This document shows positions 1 to 8,170 of a stretch of DNA of 61,703 nucleotides, piece by piece. The notes below the pieces were generated by a model. The model worked only from the letters and a program-made list of their open reading frames with translations. It made no database searches and had not been told where the DNA came from. Within the stretch, counting starts at the first letter, position 1, and the number at the start of each line of letters is the position of its first letter. The stretch lies in NCBI GenBank assembly GCA_027452065.1, contig DAIDHC010000005.1:1-61703 (forward strand), written 5' to 3'. Source of the stretch: Bryobacterales bacterium (GTDB taxonomy: Bacteria > Acidobacteriota > Terriglobia > Bryobacterales > Bryobacteraceae). A program made the translations under genes and the position numbers.

Positions 1-36
1 GGAGCCGGAGGGAGCGGGGGTTGATATGCTGGAGCC

Positions 37-309
37 ATGGACGGGGACCTGGTAACCATATTTGAGTCCAACGTAAATACGTTGAACGAGATGGAAGCGC
101 GAGAGATACAGGCGGTGCTGGAGGCGAGCGGGATCCCTTCGTTGCTGGTAGGGGATCCGGTGCTGCCGAACCTGGGCTTCGCGGTGCGGGTGGCGGCCGA
201 ACGCGCCGAAGAGGCGAGGGCGGTGATTGCCGAGGCGTTGGCGGGGGGAACGGAGGCGGCTGAAGCGGGGGAAAAAGAGTCGGAAGCGGGGACGGGCGGA
301 AACGGATAG
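37..309 (+). CDS. DUF2007 domain small protein
   Basis: Small 90-residue protein. Residues 1-70 match the DUF2007 pattern: an N-terminal strand reading LVTIFESN, a helix with the conserved run NEMEAREIQAVLEASGI, and a strand with a VRV motif followed by an AEEA helix. DUF2007 folds resemble ferredoxin-like/ACT sensory domains, and the family is annotated as putative signal transducing; its biochemical role is unknown. The last 20 residues are a low-complexity Glu/Gly/Ala tail. It is the first gene of the window, 61 bases before the glycosyltransferase set and on the same strand, so co-transcription is possible. The start is the only ATG near the left edge and no other in-frame start fits the conserved N-terminus. 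Confidence 0.8.
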   Translation: MDGDLVTIFESNVNTLNEMEAREIQAVLEASGIPSLLVGDPVLPNLGFAVRVAAERAEEARAVIAEALAGGTEAAEAGEKESEAGTGGNG

Positions 310-370
310 CCAGATTGTTCCTGGTCGGGCATCGGGGGCCGCATCGCTGTGCGAAACTGTGGAAAAACCG

Positions 371-892
371 ATGAGCAGCGGCCCGAGCCCGATGGAAGTA
401 AGCGCGATCATGCGCGAGATTCGGGAGAGGGTGCGGGCGCGGCGAGCCAGGAACGGAGCGGTGGGGAAGGGGCGCGAGGCGGAGCCGGCGGCGCCGGAGA
501 TGTACCTGGAGCGGCTGACGAGGGCGACGCTGGAGTTGCGGGGGGCGATCGGGCGGTTGGGGGACATGCCGGCGCAGCCACCGACGTGGCGGGCGCGCGC
601 CGGGGCGGTGCTGGTGCAGGTGGTGCGGCGGTGCCTGTTCTGGCACACGGAGCAGGTCAGGGAGGTGCAGTGGGCGGCGGTGGCGGCGCTGGAGGAGCAG
701 ACACGGGCCATCGAATCGCTGGCGGCGGCGCTGCGCCAGTTGTGGAACCTGGACGGGGAGCGGGCCGGGCGCCAGGCGGTGGCGATGGACGAGCTGCAGG
801 CGCGGCTGGCGGAGATCGAAATGGCGATGGCCGAGTTGAAGGCGGAGGGGGTTGAGAAGGCGGCGGGGGCGTATCCCGGCGCACGGCCATGA
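371..892 (+). CDS. Coiled-coil protein resembling the N-terminal module of polysaccharide methyltransferases
   Basis: A 173-residue soluble protein. It begins with a short Arg-rich helix (IMREIRERVRARRARNG), then a helical segment around residues 45-90 that includes RCLFWHTEQVREVQW, and ends in a predicted coiled coil (residues 95-160). The arrangement resembles the extension found N-terminal to methyltransferases and glycosyltransferases of surface-polysaccharide clusters; here it stands alone with no catalytic domain. That resemblance is from memory of family patterns and is an inference. The stop overlaps the next gene's start (ATGA), which argues for co-translation with the glycosyltransferase. 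I chose the internal ATG over upstream starts because the upstream extension is low-complexity Arg/Lys and overlaps the preceding gene. Confidence 0.6.
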   Translation: MSSGPSPMEVSAIMREIRERVRARRARNGAVGKGREAEPAAPEMYLERLTRATLELRGAIGRLGDMPAQPPTWRARAGAVLVQVVRRCLFWHTEQVREVQWAAVAALEEQTRAIESLAAALRQLWNLDGERAGRQAVAMDELQARLAEIEMAMAELKAEGVEKAAGAYPGARP

Positions 893-1986
893 CAGGGCGG
901 CGGGTGCTCATCGCGACACCGCATCTGCAGCCGTATGACGCGATCGGCAGCGACGTGGAGGGGATGGCGCATTGCCTGGAGGGGGCGGGCTACCGGGTGG
1001 AGGTGTTCGCCGAAGGGATTGCGCCGGCGATGACCGGGTTGGCGCGGGAGGCGCGGCTGGAGGATCCGGCGTGGGACGACCCCGACGCGCTGTTGATCTA
1101 TCACCATTCGATGGGCTGGAAGCGCGGCGAGAGGCTGCTCGAGAAGATGCGAGGGCGGATTGTGGTGCGGTATCACAACATCACGCCGGCGGAGTATTTC
1201 GAGCCGTATTCACCGGCATACTCGGAGGCGTGCCGCGAGGGTGCGGCATCGAACGCGCGGGTGGCGGCGCTGCCGGGAGCGATGTTCTGGGGCGCGTCGG
1301 AATTCAACTGCGCCGGACTGCGGGCGCAGGGAGCGCCGGCCGGACGGTGCCGCGCGCTGCCGCCGTTTCATCACCGGCCGGAGCCGGCGCCGGACGCGGC
1401 AACGGTGCGGCGGCTCCGCGGGCGAAGCGGGACGCGGATGCTCTTTGTGGGCGGCATCAAGCCGAACAAGGGGCACCGGCGGCTGATGGAAGTGGCAGCC
1501 GATTACCAGCGGGAGGTGGACGCGGAGGCGCACCTGGTGCTGGCGGGCAAGGCGGACCCGCGGCTGGCGCACTACGAGGGAGAGCTGAGAGACCTGGCCT
1601 GGAGCCTGGGCATGCAGGGGCAGGTACACTTCACCGGCCCGGTGACGGCGGCTGAGCTGAGGGCCTGCTACGTGGCGGCCGACGTGTTTGTCTGCATGAG
1701 CGAGCACGAGGGATTCTGCGTGCCGCTGGTGGAGGCGATGCGCCACCGGGTGCCGATTGTGGCCTACGGGTCGACGGCGGTAGCCGAGACGGTGGGGGAT
1801 GCGGGGCTGGTGTGGAGGAACGAGGCGACGGCGTGTTACGTGGAGAGTATCCGCACGTGCGTGGAGGAGTGGGGGACGCGGGCGGAACTGGTGGAACGGG
1901 GCGCGAGGAGATACCGGCGGATGTACGACGAGCCGGTGCTGAAACGGCGGCTGTTGGAGCTGGTGGAGGAAGCGTGGGCGGGATGA
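889..1986 (+). CDS. Glycosyltransferase family 4 (first of three)
   Basis: A 365-residue GT-B fold glycosyltransferase of the GT4 type, expected to move a sugar from a nucleotide-sugar donor to a growing glycan at the cytoplasmic face of the membrane. The N-terminal Rossmann half starts with VLIATPHLQPYDAIGSD. The C-terminal half has the donor-site pattern LFVGGIKPNKGH (about residues 185-196) and the EX7E motif at E274 and E282 within SEHEGFCVPLVEAM. It has no signal peptide or membrane segment. It overlaps the preceding coiled-coil gene and the following glycosyltransferase gene by four bases each, so the set is translationally coupled. The acceptor and sugar cannot be read from the sequence. 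Confidence 0.9.
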   Translation: MTGRRVLIATPHLQPYDAIGSDVEGMAHCLEGAGYRVEVFAEGIAPAMTGLAREARLEDPAWDDPDALLIYHHSMGWKRGERLLEKMRGRIVVRYHNITPAEYFEPYSPAYSEACREGAASNARVAALPGAMFWGASEFNCAGLRAQGAPAGRCRALPPFHHRPEPAPDAATVRRLRGRSGTRMLFVGGIKPNKGHRRLMEVAADYQREVDAEAHLVLAGKADPRLAHYEGELRDLAWSLGMQGQVHFTGPVTAAELRACYVAADVFVCMSEHEGFCVPLVEAMRHRVPIVAYGSTAVAETVGDAGLVWRNEATACYVESIRTCVEEWGTRAELVERGARRYRRMYDEPVLKRRLLELVEEAWAG

Positions 1987-3182
1987 GGGACCGGCGGCGG
2001 GTGGGGTTGGTGGCGCAGCGCTACGGCGAGGCGATCGCGGGAGGGAGCGAGCGGCTGTGCCGGGCGGTGGCCGAGCGGCTGGCGCGGCATTGCGAGTGCA
2101 CGGCGATCACCACGTGCGCGGCCGATTATATGACCTGGGAGAACGAATACCCGGCCGGCGAGGGAGAGCTGAACGGAGTGCGGCTGCTGCGGTTTCCGGT
2201 GGATGCGCCGCGGAACGTCGAGCGCTTCAACCGGTATTCGGAGTACGTGCTGAACGGGAGCCCGACGGCGGAGGAGGAAGAGAAGTGGATGAGGCTGCAG
2301 GGGCCGTATAGCGGGGCGTTGCTCGAGCACCTGAGCCGGCACGGAGCCGGGTATGACGCGGTGGTCTTTTTCACCTATCTGTACGCGACGACGTATTACG
2401 GGCTGCCGCTGGTGCGGGAGCGGGCGCTGCTGGTGCCGACGGCGCACGACGAGCCGCCGATCTATCTGTCCATTTTCGACCGGCTGTTCGAGCAGCCGAG
2501 GCGCCTGCTGTTTCTGACCGAGGAGGAGAGGGACTTCGTCTACCGGCGTTTCTGCCTGCCGGAGGAAGCGGGCGAAGTGGCGGGGATGGGACTGGAGGAG
2601 CCGGCGGCGGAGACGGCGATGCCGGCGGGGCTCGATCGATTGCGGGGTCAGCCTTACCTGCTGTATCTGGGACGCATCGACCCGTCGAAGGGATGCGGGA
2701 CGCTGATCCGGTACTTTCTGGACTACTGCGGGGCGCATCCGTCCTCGACGCTGCGGCTGGCGCTGGCGGGGAAGGCGGAAATGGAGATTCCGCGGCATCC
2801 GCGGATCGTGCCGCTGGGGTATGTGAGCGAGGCCGAGAAGAACGGAGCGATCGCCGGGGCGATGGCCATGGCGGCGCCGTCGCCGTACGAGAGCCTGTGC
2901 ATTGCCGCGCTGGAGGCGTGGAGGCGCGGGGTTGCGGTGCTGGCCAACGGGGAGTGCAAGGTGTTGGCCGGGCAGTGCCAGAGGAGCGGCGGGGGATTGT
3001 GGTACCGGGGCTACGAGGAGTTCGCGGCATGCCTGGAGACGCTGGAAGGGCGACCGGGGTTGAGGGCGCAGTTGGGACGCGCGGGCGCGCGGTATGTGGA
3101 GGAGCGATACAGTTGGGAGCGCGTGGAGGGCATCTATCTGCGTAACATCGACGCGGTGCGCGACGCGGCGGCGGCGGTCTGA
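1983..3182 (+). CDS. Glycosyltransferase family 4 (second of three)
   Basis: A 399-residue GT4 family enzyme. The start is the ATG in the ATGA overlap with the previous gene and is followed directly by the expected first strand RVGLVAQRYGEAIAGGSERL. The C-terminal donor-binding half has YLLYLGRIDPSKGC and an EX7E pair in YESLCIAALEAW. It shares a layout with the next gene, including a similar segment before the linker (FFTYLYATTYYGLP here against LLPYLYGTTFFGV there) and a matching C-terminus with GLWYRGYEEF. The two are therefore tandem paralogs that probably act on successive steps of one glycan. Substrate unknown; cytoplasmic. Confidence 0.88.
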   Translation: MRDRRRVGLVAQRYGEAIAGGSERLCRAVAERLARHCECTAITTCAADYMTWENEYPAGEGELNGVRLLRFPVDAPRNVERFNRYSEYVLNGSPTAEEEEKWMRLQGPYSGALLEHLSRHGAGYDAVVFFTYLYATTYYGLPLVRERALLVPTAHDEPPIYLSIFDRLFEQPRRLLFLTEEERDFVYRRFCLPEEAGEVAGMGLEEPAAETAMPAGLDRLRGQPYLLYLGRIDPSKGCGTLIRYFLDYCGAHPSSTLRLALAGKAEMEIPRHPRIVPLGYVSEAEKNGAIAGAMAMAAPSPYESLCIAALEAWRRGVAVLANGECKVLAGQCQRSGGGLWYRGYEEFAACLETLEGRPGLRAQLGRAGARYVEERYSWERVEGIYLRNIDAVRDAAAAV

Positions 3183-4379
3183 ATGAGCGGACAGGCGGGC
3201 GCACCGCGCAAGATCGGGTTCGTGATTCCGTGGTATTCGGACACGATGGGCGGCGGGGCGGAGACGGCGTGCCGGCTGCTGGCCAAGACGCTGCTGGCGC
3301 ACGGCGCCGCGGTAGAGGTGCTGACCACGAGGGTGCGGGACTTCCGCGGGGACTGGAGCCGGAACCATTATCCGGAGGGGCTGTCGATGGAGGGCGGAGT
3401 ACCGGTGCGGCGATTTGGCGCGCGGCGGCAGGACAAGCACCGCTTCTATTCGCTCAACGACCGGATTCTGTCGGGGCAGAAGCTGGAGACGAGCGAGGAG
3501 CGGGACTTCCTGCGGGAGATGATCAACAGCCCGGCGTTGTACGAATATATGACCGCGCACCGCAGCGAGTATGTCTTCGTGCTGCTGCCGTATCTGTACG
3601 GGACGACGTTTTTTGGAGTGCGGGCGTGCCCGGAGAGCGCGGTGCTGGTGCCGTGTCTGCACGACGAGGGATATGCGCGGCTGGGCCCGATGCGGGAGAT
3701 GTTCGCGGCGGCGCGGGGAGTGATCTTTTTGTCGCGGGCCGAGCGCGAGTTGGCGCGGAAGCTGTATCCGGAGTTTCGCGACGCGGGCGTGCTGGGGCTG
3801 CCGCTGGAGGGCGGGACGGCGGGAGACGCGGCGCGGTTCGAGGCCAAGTACGGGTATCGGGATTTTCTGTTATACGCCGGGCGCACCGACGCAGGGAAGA
3901 AGGCGGAGTTGCTGACGTCGCATTTCGAGCGGTATCTGGAGGAGACGGGGAGCGACCTGCACCTTGTTTTTATGGGCACCAAGGAGGCTCCGGGCGCCGA
4001 GTGGCGGCGCGACCGGATTCACGCACTGGGATTTTTGCCCGAGCAGGACAAGCGGGACTGCTTTGCGGCGAGCCTGGCGCTGTGCGTGCCGAGCGTGATG
4101 GAGAGTTTTTCGCTGGTGATCATGGAGAGCTGGCTGGCGGGGCGGCCGGTGATTGTGAACGAGGAATGCGCGGTGACGACGTCGTTTTGCCAGGACAGCA
4201 ACGGGGGCCTGTGGTTTGCCAGCTACGAGGAGTTTCGCGAAGTGGTGAACTATCTGCGGCAGAGGCCGGAGACGGCGCGGGCGATGGGCGCGGCGGGCGG
4301 GCGTTATGTGCGGGAGCACTTCGCACCGGAGGCGGTGGCGCGGAATTATCTGGAGGCACTCGGGGAGGTTTCGGGCTAA
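3183..4379 (+). CDS. Glycosyltransferase family 4 (third of three)
   Basis: A 398-residue GT4 enzyme that starts on the base right after the previous stop, so it is read as part of the same operon. The N-terminus GFVIPWYSDTMGGGAET carries the glycine-rich acceptor loop of GT4 enzymes. The donor half shows FLLYAGRTDAGKKAE and the EX7E motif within VMESFSLVIMESW. It is a paralog of the upstream gene, sharing the EECAVTTSF/SNGGLWFASYEEF region with its ECKVLAG/SGGGLWYRGYEEF. Three consecutive GT4 enzymes without a flippase or polymerase in view suggest a short oligosaccharide or glycoprotein glycan; that is inference. Confidence 0.88.
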   Translation: MSGQAGAPRKIGFVIPWYSDTMGGGAETACRLLAKTLLAHGAAVEVLTTRVRDFRGDWSRNHYPEGLSMEGGVPVRRFGARRQDKHRFYSLNDRILSGQKLETSEERDFLREMINSPALYEYMTAHRSEYVFVLLPYLYGTTFFGVRACPESAVLVPCLHDEGYARLGPMREMFAAARGVIFLSRAERELARKLYPEFRDAGVLGLPLEGGTAGDAARFEAKYGYRDFLLYAGRTDAGKKAELLTSHFERYLEETGSDLHLVFMGTKEAPGAEWRRDRIHALGFLPEQDKRDCFAASLALCVPSVMESFSLVIMESWLAGRPVIVNEECAVTTSFCQDSNGGLWFASYEEFREVVNYLRQRPETARAMGAAGGRYVREHFAPEAVARNYLEALGEVSG

Positions 4380-4486
4380 GGGGCCCAGTACCGCAGGGAC
4401 TTTTCTCCCATGTCCGCTCGCGTGTCGCGCTGGCTAACATGGAAGGGAGCCGGGTGGAAGCCCGAGACGGAAGCATTGTCAAAAAA

Positions 4487-5101
4487 ATGATGAAGAAAAA
4501 AACATTACATGCGATTTACGGTCTGCTGGCGATTGCGTTGGCCGCGCCGGGTGCGCGGACGGCTGTGATTTACACTTTGGACCAGGATGCCTGCACGGGG
4601 ACGTGCGGCACCGCGCCATTCGGTACGGTGAGTCTGGAACAGACGACGGCGGACCTGGTGACGGTGACCGAGACGCTGGCGCCGAATGAGGTTTTTGCCG
4701 GGACGGGCGCCGGTGATTCACTGGAGTTCAACGTTGCCGGCCCGGTGACCATTGACGTTATGACGGCCGGCTTCGGGATTGGTCCGAGTCCGGACACGGC
4801 GTCGGCGTTCGGCTCGTTTTTGGAGTCGGTGGCCTGTACGGTGTGCCAGGGCGGGAAGCTGAGCAATCCGGCCGGGCCGCTGGTTTTTACGGTGACCTCG
4901 ACGGACGGTGTGACGGTGGCCGATTTCATCGGCAGCTCGAAGGGATACGTCTTCGCCTCCGACATCCGGGGCAACAACGGAAACACGGGCAACGTGGGCG
5001 CGCTCGCTTCCACTGTTCCGGAGCCGGCGTCGATTTGGCTCATGTTCGCGGGCGCGGCACTGGTAGGACTGAACGCGCTGCGGCGGCGTCGCGCGGCGTA
5101 A
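4487..5101 (+). CDS. PEP-CTERM sorted secreted protein
   Basis: About 204 residues. The N-terminus (MMKKK then a hydrophobic stretch ending near PGARTA) is a Sec signal peptide. The C-terminus carries a full PEP-CTERM signal: VPEPASIW, a hydrophobic helix and a terminal RRRR cluster. Such proteins are exported and processed by an exosortase, usually in organisms making extracellular polysaccharide; no exosortase lies in this window. The middle is a Gly/Thr/Val-rich beta domain with two Cys pairs (CTGTC, CTVC) and no recognised family. Position right after three glycosyltransferases fits a link with surface polysaccharide. Start: two adjacent ATGs (4487 and 4490) fit equally well. Two hairpin terminators follow. 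Confidence 0.85.
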   Translation: MMKKKTLHAIYGLLAIALAAPGARTAVIYTLDQDACTGTCGTAPFGTVSLEQTTADLVTVTETLAPNEVFAGTGAGDSLEFNVAGPVTIDVMTAGFGIGPSPDTASAFGSFLESVACTVCQGGKLSNPAGPLVFTVTSTDGVTVADFIGSSKGYVFASDIRGNNGNTGNVGALASTVPEPASIWLMFAGAALVGLNALRRRRAA

Positions 5102-5103
5102 GA

Positions 5104-5130
5104 GCGGCGGCTGTGCCGCCGGAATTTTTT
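5104..5130 (+). terminator. Intrinsic terminator after the PEP-CTERM gene
   Basis: The hairpin GGCGG-CTGTG-CCGCC starts five bases after the PEP-CTERM stop codon and is followed by a run of six T (5125-5130). Stem, short loop and T-tract are the usual Rho-independent layout for the + strand. Confidence 0.75.
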
Positions 5131-5141
5131 GGATGAAGAAC

Positions 5142-5178
5142 AACCGGCTCGCGGTGACACGCGGGCCGGTTTTGTTTT
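5142..5178 (+). terminator. Second, stronger hairpin terminator between convergent genes
   Basis: A 12-bp inverted repeat (AACCGGCTCGCG against CGCGGGCCGGTT, one G-T wobble) with a six-base loop, then TTTTGTTTTT. It lies between the PEP-CTERM gene and the convergent lipase-like gene. The T-tract faces the + direction, so it most clearly backs up termination of the glycosyltransferase/PEP-CTERM transcripts, but the stem could act on both strands. Confidence 0.75.
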
Positions 5179-5239
5179 TGGAGGTTGGAAGAGGCGAGTA
5201 CCTCTTCGTGCCGCGGGTGCTGGAGGACGAAGGGGCGAG

Positions 5240-8047
5240 CTACTGCTGGATGGTGATGGAAACGCCGGCCTGCGTCGATTGTCCGGCGGTGGAGGCAACG
5301 AAAGCCGCGTCTCCGTTCGGAAGTGAGGGCACTTTGACGTTGAGTTGGTAGAGGCCGGACTCGACCAGACCAGCGTAGGCGACCGGGGCCACGACGCCGC
5401 CGATGGTGACTTGAGCGCCGCCCGCCAGCGGCGCCGGAGCGGTGACGAGTTGGTTGGTGGGAACGCGAGGCTTGGTGAGGCCGAAGCCGGTGCCGAAGAT
5501 CATGATCGTTTCGCCGGGCTGGGCCGGCCGGGTGACCACGCCGGGAATCAGCCCCGGCTTGCCGACGTAGGTTCCGTCGGCATGTACCGCGGCGACATAG
5601 CTTCCGCCGGTCGTAAACAGAGCCGGCGCCAGGGCCTGTTCCTGCACGCCGAGGCTGTTGCTGGCGCCCGCCGGAGCCGTTACCTGCACCTGGACGGTGC
5701 CGGTGGAAGCGCCGTCGGGGACGAGAGCGTTGATCTGGCCGGGGCTGATATAGGCAACGAAGGCCGGGATGCCGTTAATGGAAACCGAGACGCCGCTGAG
5801 CGAAGTGGGCAGTTTCCCATTTACGAAATCGGCGGCGCCCCAGAGGCGCGTCACCGTTGAGAGACCGGAGCCGAAGATGGAGATCCAGGTTGCCGGCGCG
5901 AGGCCGGGAAGGGCCTGAAAGCTGGCGCCATTGACGACCGAGGCAATCTGCACCGCCGGGGCGGGAGGCGACAGCACGAGGAGGGTGACGGGCACGGAAA
6001 TCGGATTCGCCGGCGCGGCGGGCGAGCTGATGGCGATGACATCGGTGTAAGTTCCGGGCGCGAGGCCGGCGGGATTCACGGCGACGCTCATCGAGGCGGG
6101 CGCCGTTCCGGAGAGCGGGCTCAGCGTGACCCAGCCGGAGCCCGAGGCCGCCGACCAGGGAATGTTGCCGCCGCCGGTGTTGGAGATCTCGACCGGCTGG
6201 GGCGCCGGAGCTGCGTCGCCAACAGTGGATGTGAACTGAAGAGACGAGGGAGTGGGAAGGATCAGCGAGGCCGGGGATGCCAGAATGTTGATCGCGTCGA
6301 TGCCGGTGGAGGCCTGCACCTGGATGGGCACGAGTCCCTGCCGGGTTGCCGGCAGGTAGACGGAGATGGCCGAGTCGCTCCAGGAAGAGACGGCGAGCTG
6401 ATAGTCTCCGGCGAGCACCTGGCAACCGGAGCAGGACTGGCCGAAACCGGCGCCGTTGATCGTAATGGTTGTGCCGGACTGGACAATCAGGCCGGAGGCG
6501 GAGGGCAGAAACGGCGTGACGTCGGAGATGATGGGCTCGGTTTTGCATCGGACGGCGGAATAAAAACCGGCGGGCTCGGCGAGGGAGCCGCAGGAGAGCG
6601 TTCCCTGAGAAGTGCTGGTCAACTGGATGGGCTGGCTGCCCGGGGTGAGGAAATCATCAAAGTAAACCGTTCCGGTCCAGGCGCCGGGAGTGAACAATGC
6701 GGAACCGAATTGGACCTGGGTCAGATCGCTGACGAACTGATCGAACCCGTCGACCCAGGTCAGATACATTCCGCCGTAGCGGCTGAGATGGGGATCGTTG
6801 GTGGCGTCATTGCCGATGGATTGCCAATCGGAAGAGCCGGAAAGGAAGGAGACGGCGATCTGGCCGGTTTCGGGGGCCTCGTCGACATTGGCGATAGCGG
6901 GTTGGCCGCTGCATTCGATGAGGCGCAGAGGCTCGGCGTGGCAATAGGGGAGAACGCGGGTGTGCCTGGCATCGAAGCCGGCAAAACCGAGGGCAGCGCT
7001 GGTTACCGATACGACTCCATCATTGGCGTGCGCCATGCAGACGGCGGGAGCGTAGCCGACGTTGCAAGCGCCGGCCGTGCCGACGATGGCCAAGGCGTCC
7101 ACGCCGCGCAGGTCGTCGCCCTCCTGGTTCCACGTCGCCAGCCGCCAGAGAAACGTGCTGGCGGGCTTCAACTCGTTGGTTTGCGCTCCGAGAGCGAAGA
7201 GCGTGCTGGCGGTCTGCGAATCGGCGGCAAAGGCGCCGAAGTTCGGCGAGGCAATCAGGATGAGCTTGCGAACTCGTGGATTCACCGGGGAAAGCAGGGA
7301 TCCGTCGTCCTGAAGCCCGGCGAGGTAAGCGCGCACGATGAGGCCGCCCATGCTGTGCGCCACCAGGTCCACCCGCGGCACCAAAGCACCCGACTGGTAG
7401 TGAATCAGGGCCATGACCTGGGCCAGATCGTTGCCCAGATCTTCGATGGTGCAGTTCGGGCACTCGACGCAGTTGTCAAAGAAGTAAACCGCGGGAGCAT
7501 TCACCGGAGCACCGGTGAGCGAGGGAACGAAATGGTTGCCGAAGGTAGTGGAGGGAGAGCCGGAGATCGGGCAGCCGCCGTTTGACGGGCCGAACTGCCA
7601 TCCGTTGAGGACCAGCACGGGTGGCTCGGAGGCGCCGTCGGGCACGGTCTGCAGGGGCTGAAGAGAGACGTCGAGGACGGCTTCGCGCCGCTCGCCGGAC
7701 GGACTCGAGGCGACGATATGTACGGGATAGCGGCCGGCGGGCAAGCGGAGCGAGGCGCCGAGCAGGATCCGGCCGCCGGAGGCATCCGGCGCGACGGCGA
7801 AACCATCCGCGGTCCGGCCGCCGATTTCAACGCTCCGGCTGATCGCGTGGACCAGGAAGTCCAGGGTGTCGCCGGGAGCATCGATGGGCGCGGACTCGCC
7901 GGCGCGAAGCTGGTAGTGGGCGCGGCGGAGCGTCATTTCGCCGGCGCGAGCCGGCGCGGACTGGCCGCGGGCCTGTTGTCCCCAGCCGGTCACACAGCAG
8001 AGCAAAGCCGCCCAGGCGAGCAGGGCGGTCCAGGGTCGAAGCCCCAT
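5240..8047 (-). CDS. Secreted lipase/esterase-like alpha/beta hydrolase with TIG, Ig-like and TIGR03437 modules
   Basis: About 935 residues. Start chosen at MGLRPW because it gives a clean signal peptide (hydrophobic to about residue 25); an upstream start would add 27 charged residues. Residues about 140-400 form an alpha/beta hydrolase of the PGAP1/lipase type: LVLNGWQFGPSNGG around the oxyanion region and the nucleophile elbow VAHSMGG with Ser232. A pair CVECPNC (about 193-199) may form a disulfide. Residues about 510-585 are an IPT/TIG domain with GAGFGQSC, and 600-690 an Ig-like repeat (SNTGGGNIPW, ASGSGWV). The last ~240 residues are the TIGR03437 module (YISPGQINALVP, then GTGFG, then GLYQLNVKVP). 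It likely acts on esters outside the cell. The second TIGR03437 protein is encoded 3 kb upstream. Confidence 0.82.
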   Translation of the reverse strand: MGLRPWTALLAWAALLCCVTGWGQQARGQSAPARAGEMTLRRAHYQLRAGESAPIDAPGDTLDFLVHAISRSVEIGGRTADGFAVAPDASGGRILLGASLRLPAGRYPVHIVASSPSGERREAVLDVSLQPLQTVPDGASEPPVLVLNGWQFGPSNGGCPISGSPSTTFGNHFVPSLTGAPVNAPAVYFFDNCVECPNCTIEDLGNDLAQVMALIHYQSGALVPRVDLVAHSMGGLIVRAYLAGLQDDGSLLSPVNPRVRKLILIASPNFGAFAADSQTASTLFALGAQTNELKPASTFLWRLATWNQEGDDLRGVDALAIVGTAGACNVGYAPAVCMAHANDGVVSVTSAALGFAGFDARHTRVLPYCHAEPLRLIECSGQPAIANVDEAPETGQIAVSFLSGSSDWQSIGNDATNDPHLSRYGGMYLTWVDGFDQFVSDLTQVQFGSALFTPGAWTGTVYFDDFLTPGSQPIQLTSTSQGTLSCGSLAEPAGFYSAVRCKTEPIISDVTPFLPSASGLIVQSGTTITINGAGFGQSCSGCQVLAGDYQLAVSSWSDSAISVYLPATRQGLVPIQVQASTGIDAINILASPASLILPTPSSLQFTSTVGDAAPAPQPVEISNTGGGNIPWSAASGSGWVTLSPLSGTAPASMSVAVNPAGLAPGTYTDVIAISSPAAPANPISVPVTLLVLSPPAPAVQIASVVNGASFQALPGLAPATWISIFGSGLSTVTRLWGAADFVNGKLPTSLSGVSVSINGIPAFVAYISPGQINALVPDGASTGTVQVQVTAPAGASNSLGVQEQALAPALFTTGGSYVAAVHADGTYVGKPGLIPGVVTRPAQPGETIMIFGTGFGLTKPRVPTNQLVTAPAPLAGGAQVTIGGVVAPVAYAGLVESGLYQLNVKVPSLPNGDAAFVASTAGQSTQAGVSITIQQ

Positions 8048-8085
8048 TTTCGTGGTCTCGTTCCGCAACAAGAGCCCTCCCCGTG

Positions 8086-8115
8086 CCGGCCTTTTTGAGG
8101 CCTCAAGAAGGCCGG
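8086..8115. repeat. 30-nt palindrome between barrel and lipase genes
   Basis: CCGGCCTTTTTGAGG is followed directly by CCTCAAGAAGGCCGG, a 15-bp inverted repeat with a single T-G wobble and no spacer. It lies in the 123-bp gap between the outer-membrane barrel stop and the lipase-like start. It lacks a downstream T-run, so it is not a textbook terminator. As RNA it could fold into a long hairpin that separates the two transcripts; as DNA it could bind a dimeric protein. Confidence 0.6.
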
Positions 8116-8170
8116 GGTCCGGCGCCAAATGTATCAGTGTACCCTGCGAGGAGCGCGCGAGGGGCGGGCT

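Noticed and set aside
227..370. Upstream extension of the coiled-coil protein
   Set aside because: The added residues are Arg/Lys/Gly-rich, overlap the DUF2007 gene and have no ribosome site; the ATG at 371 is a better start.
5133..5351. A 72-residue + strand reading frame across the terminator and the end of the lipase gene
   Set aside because: It runs through the stem of a clear terminator hairpin and overlaps the opposite gene's C-terminus; no family features.
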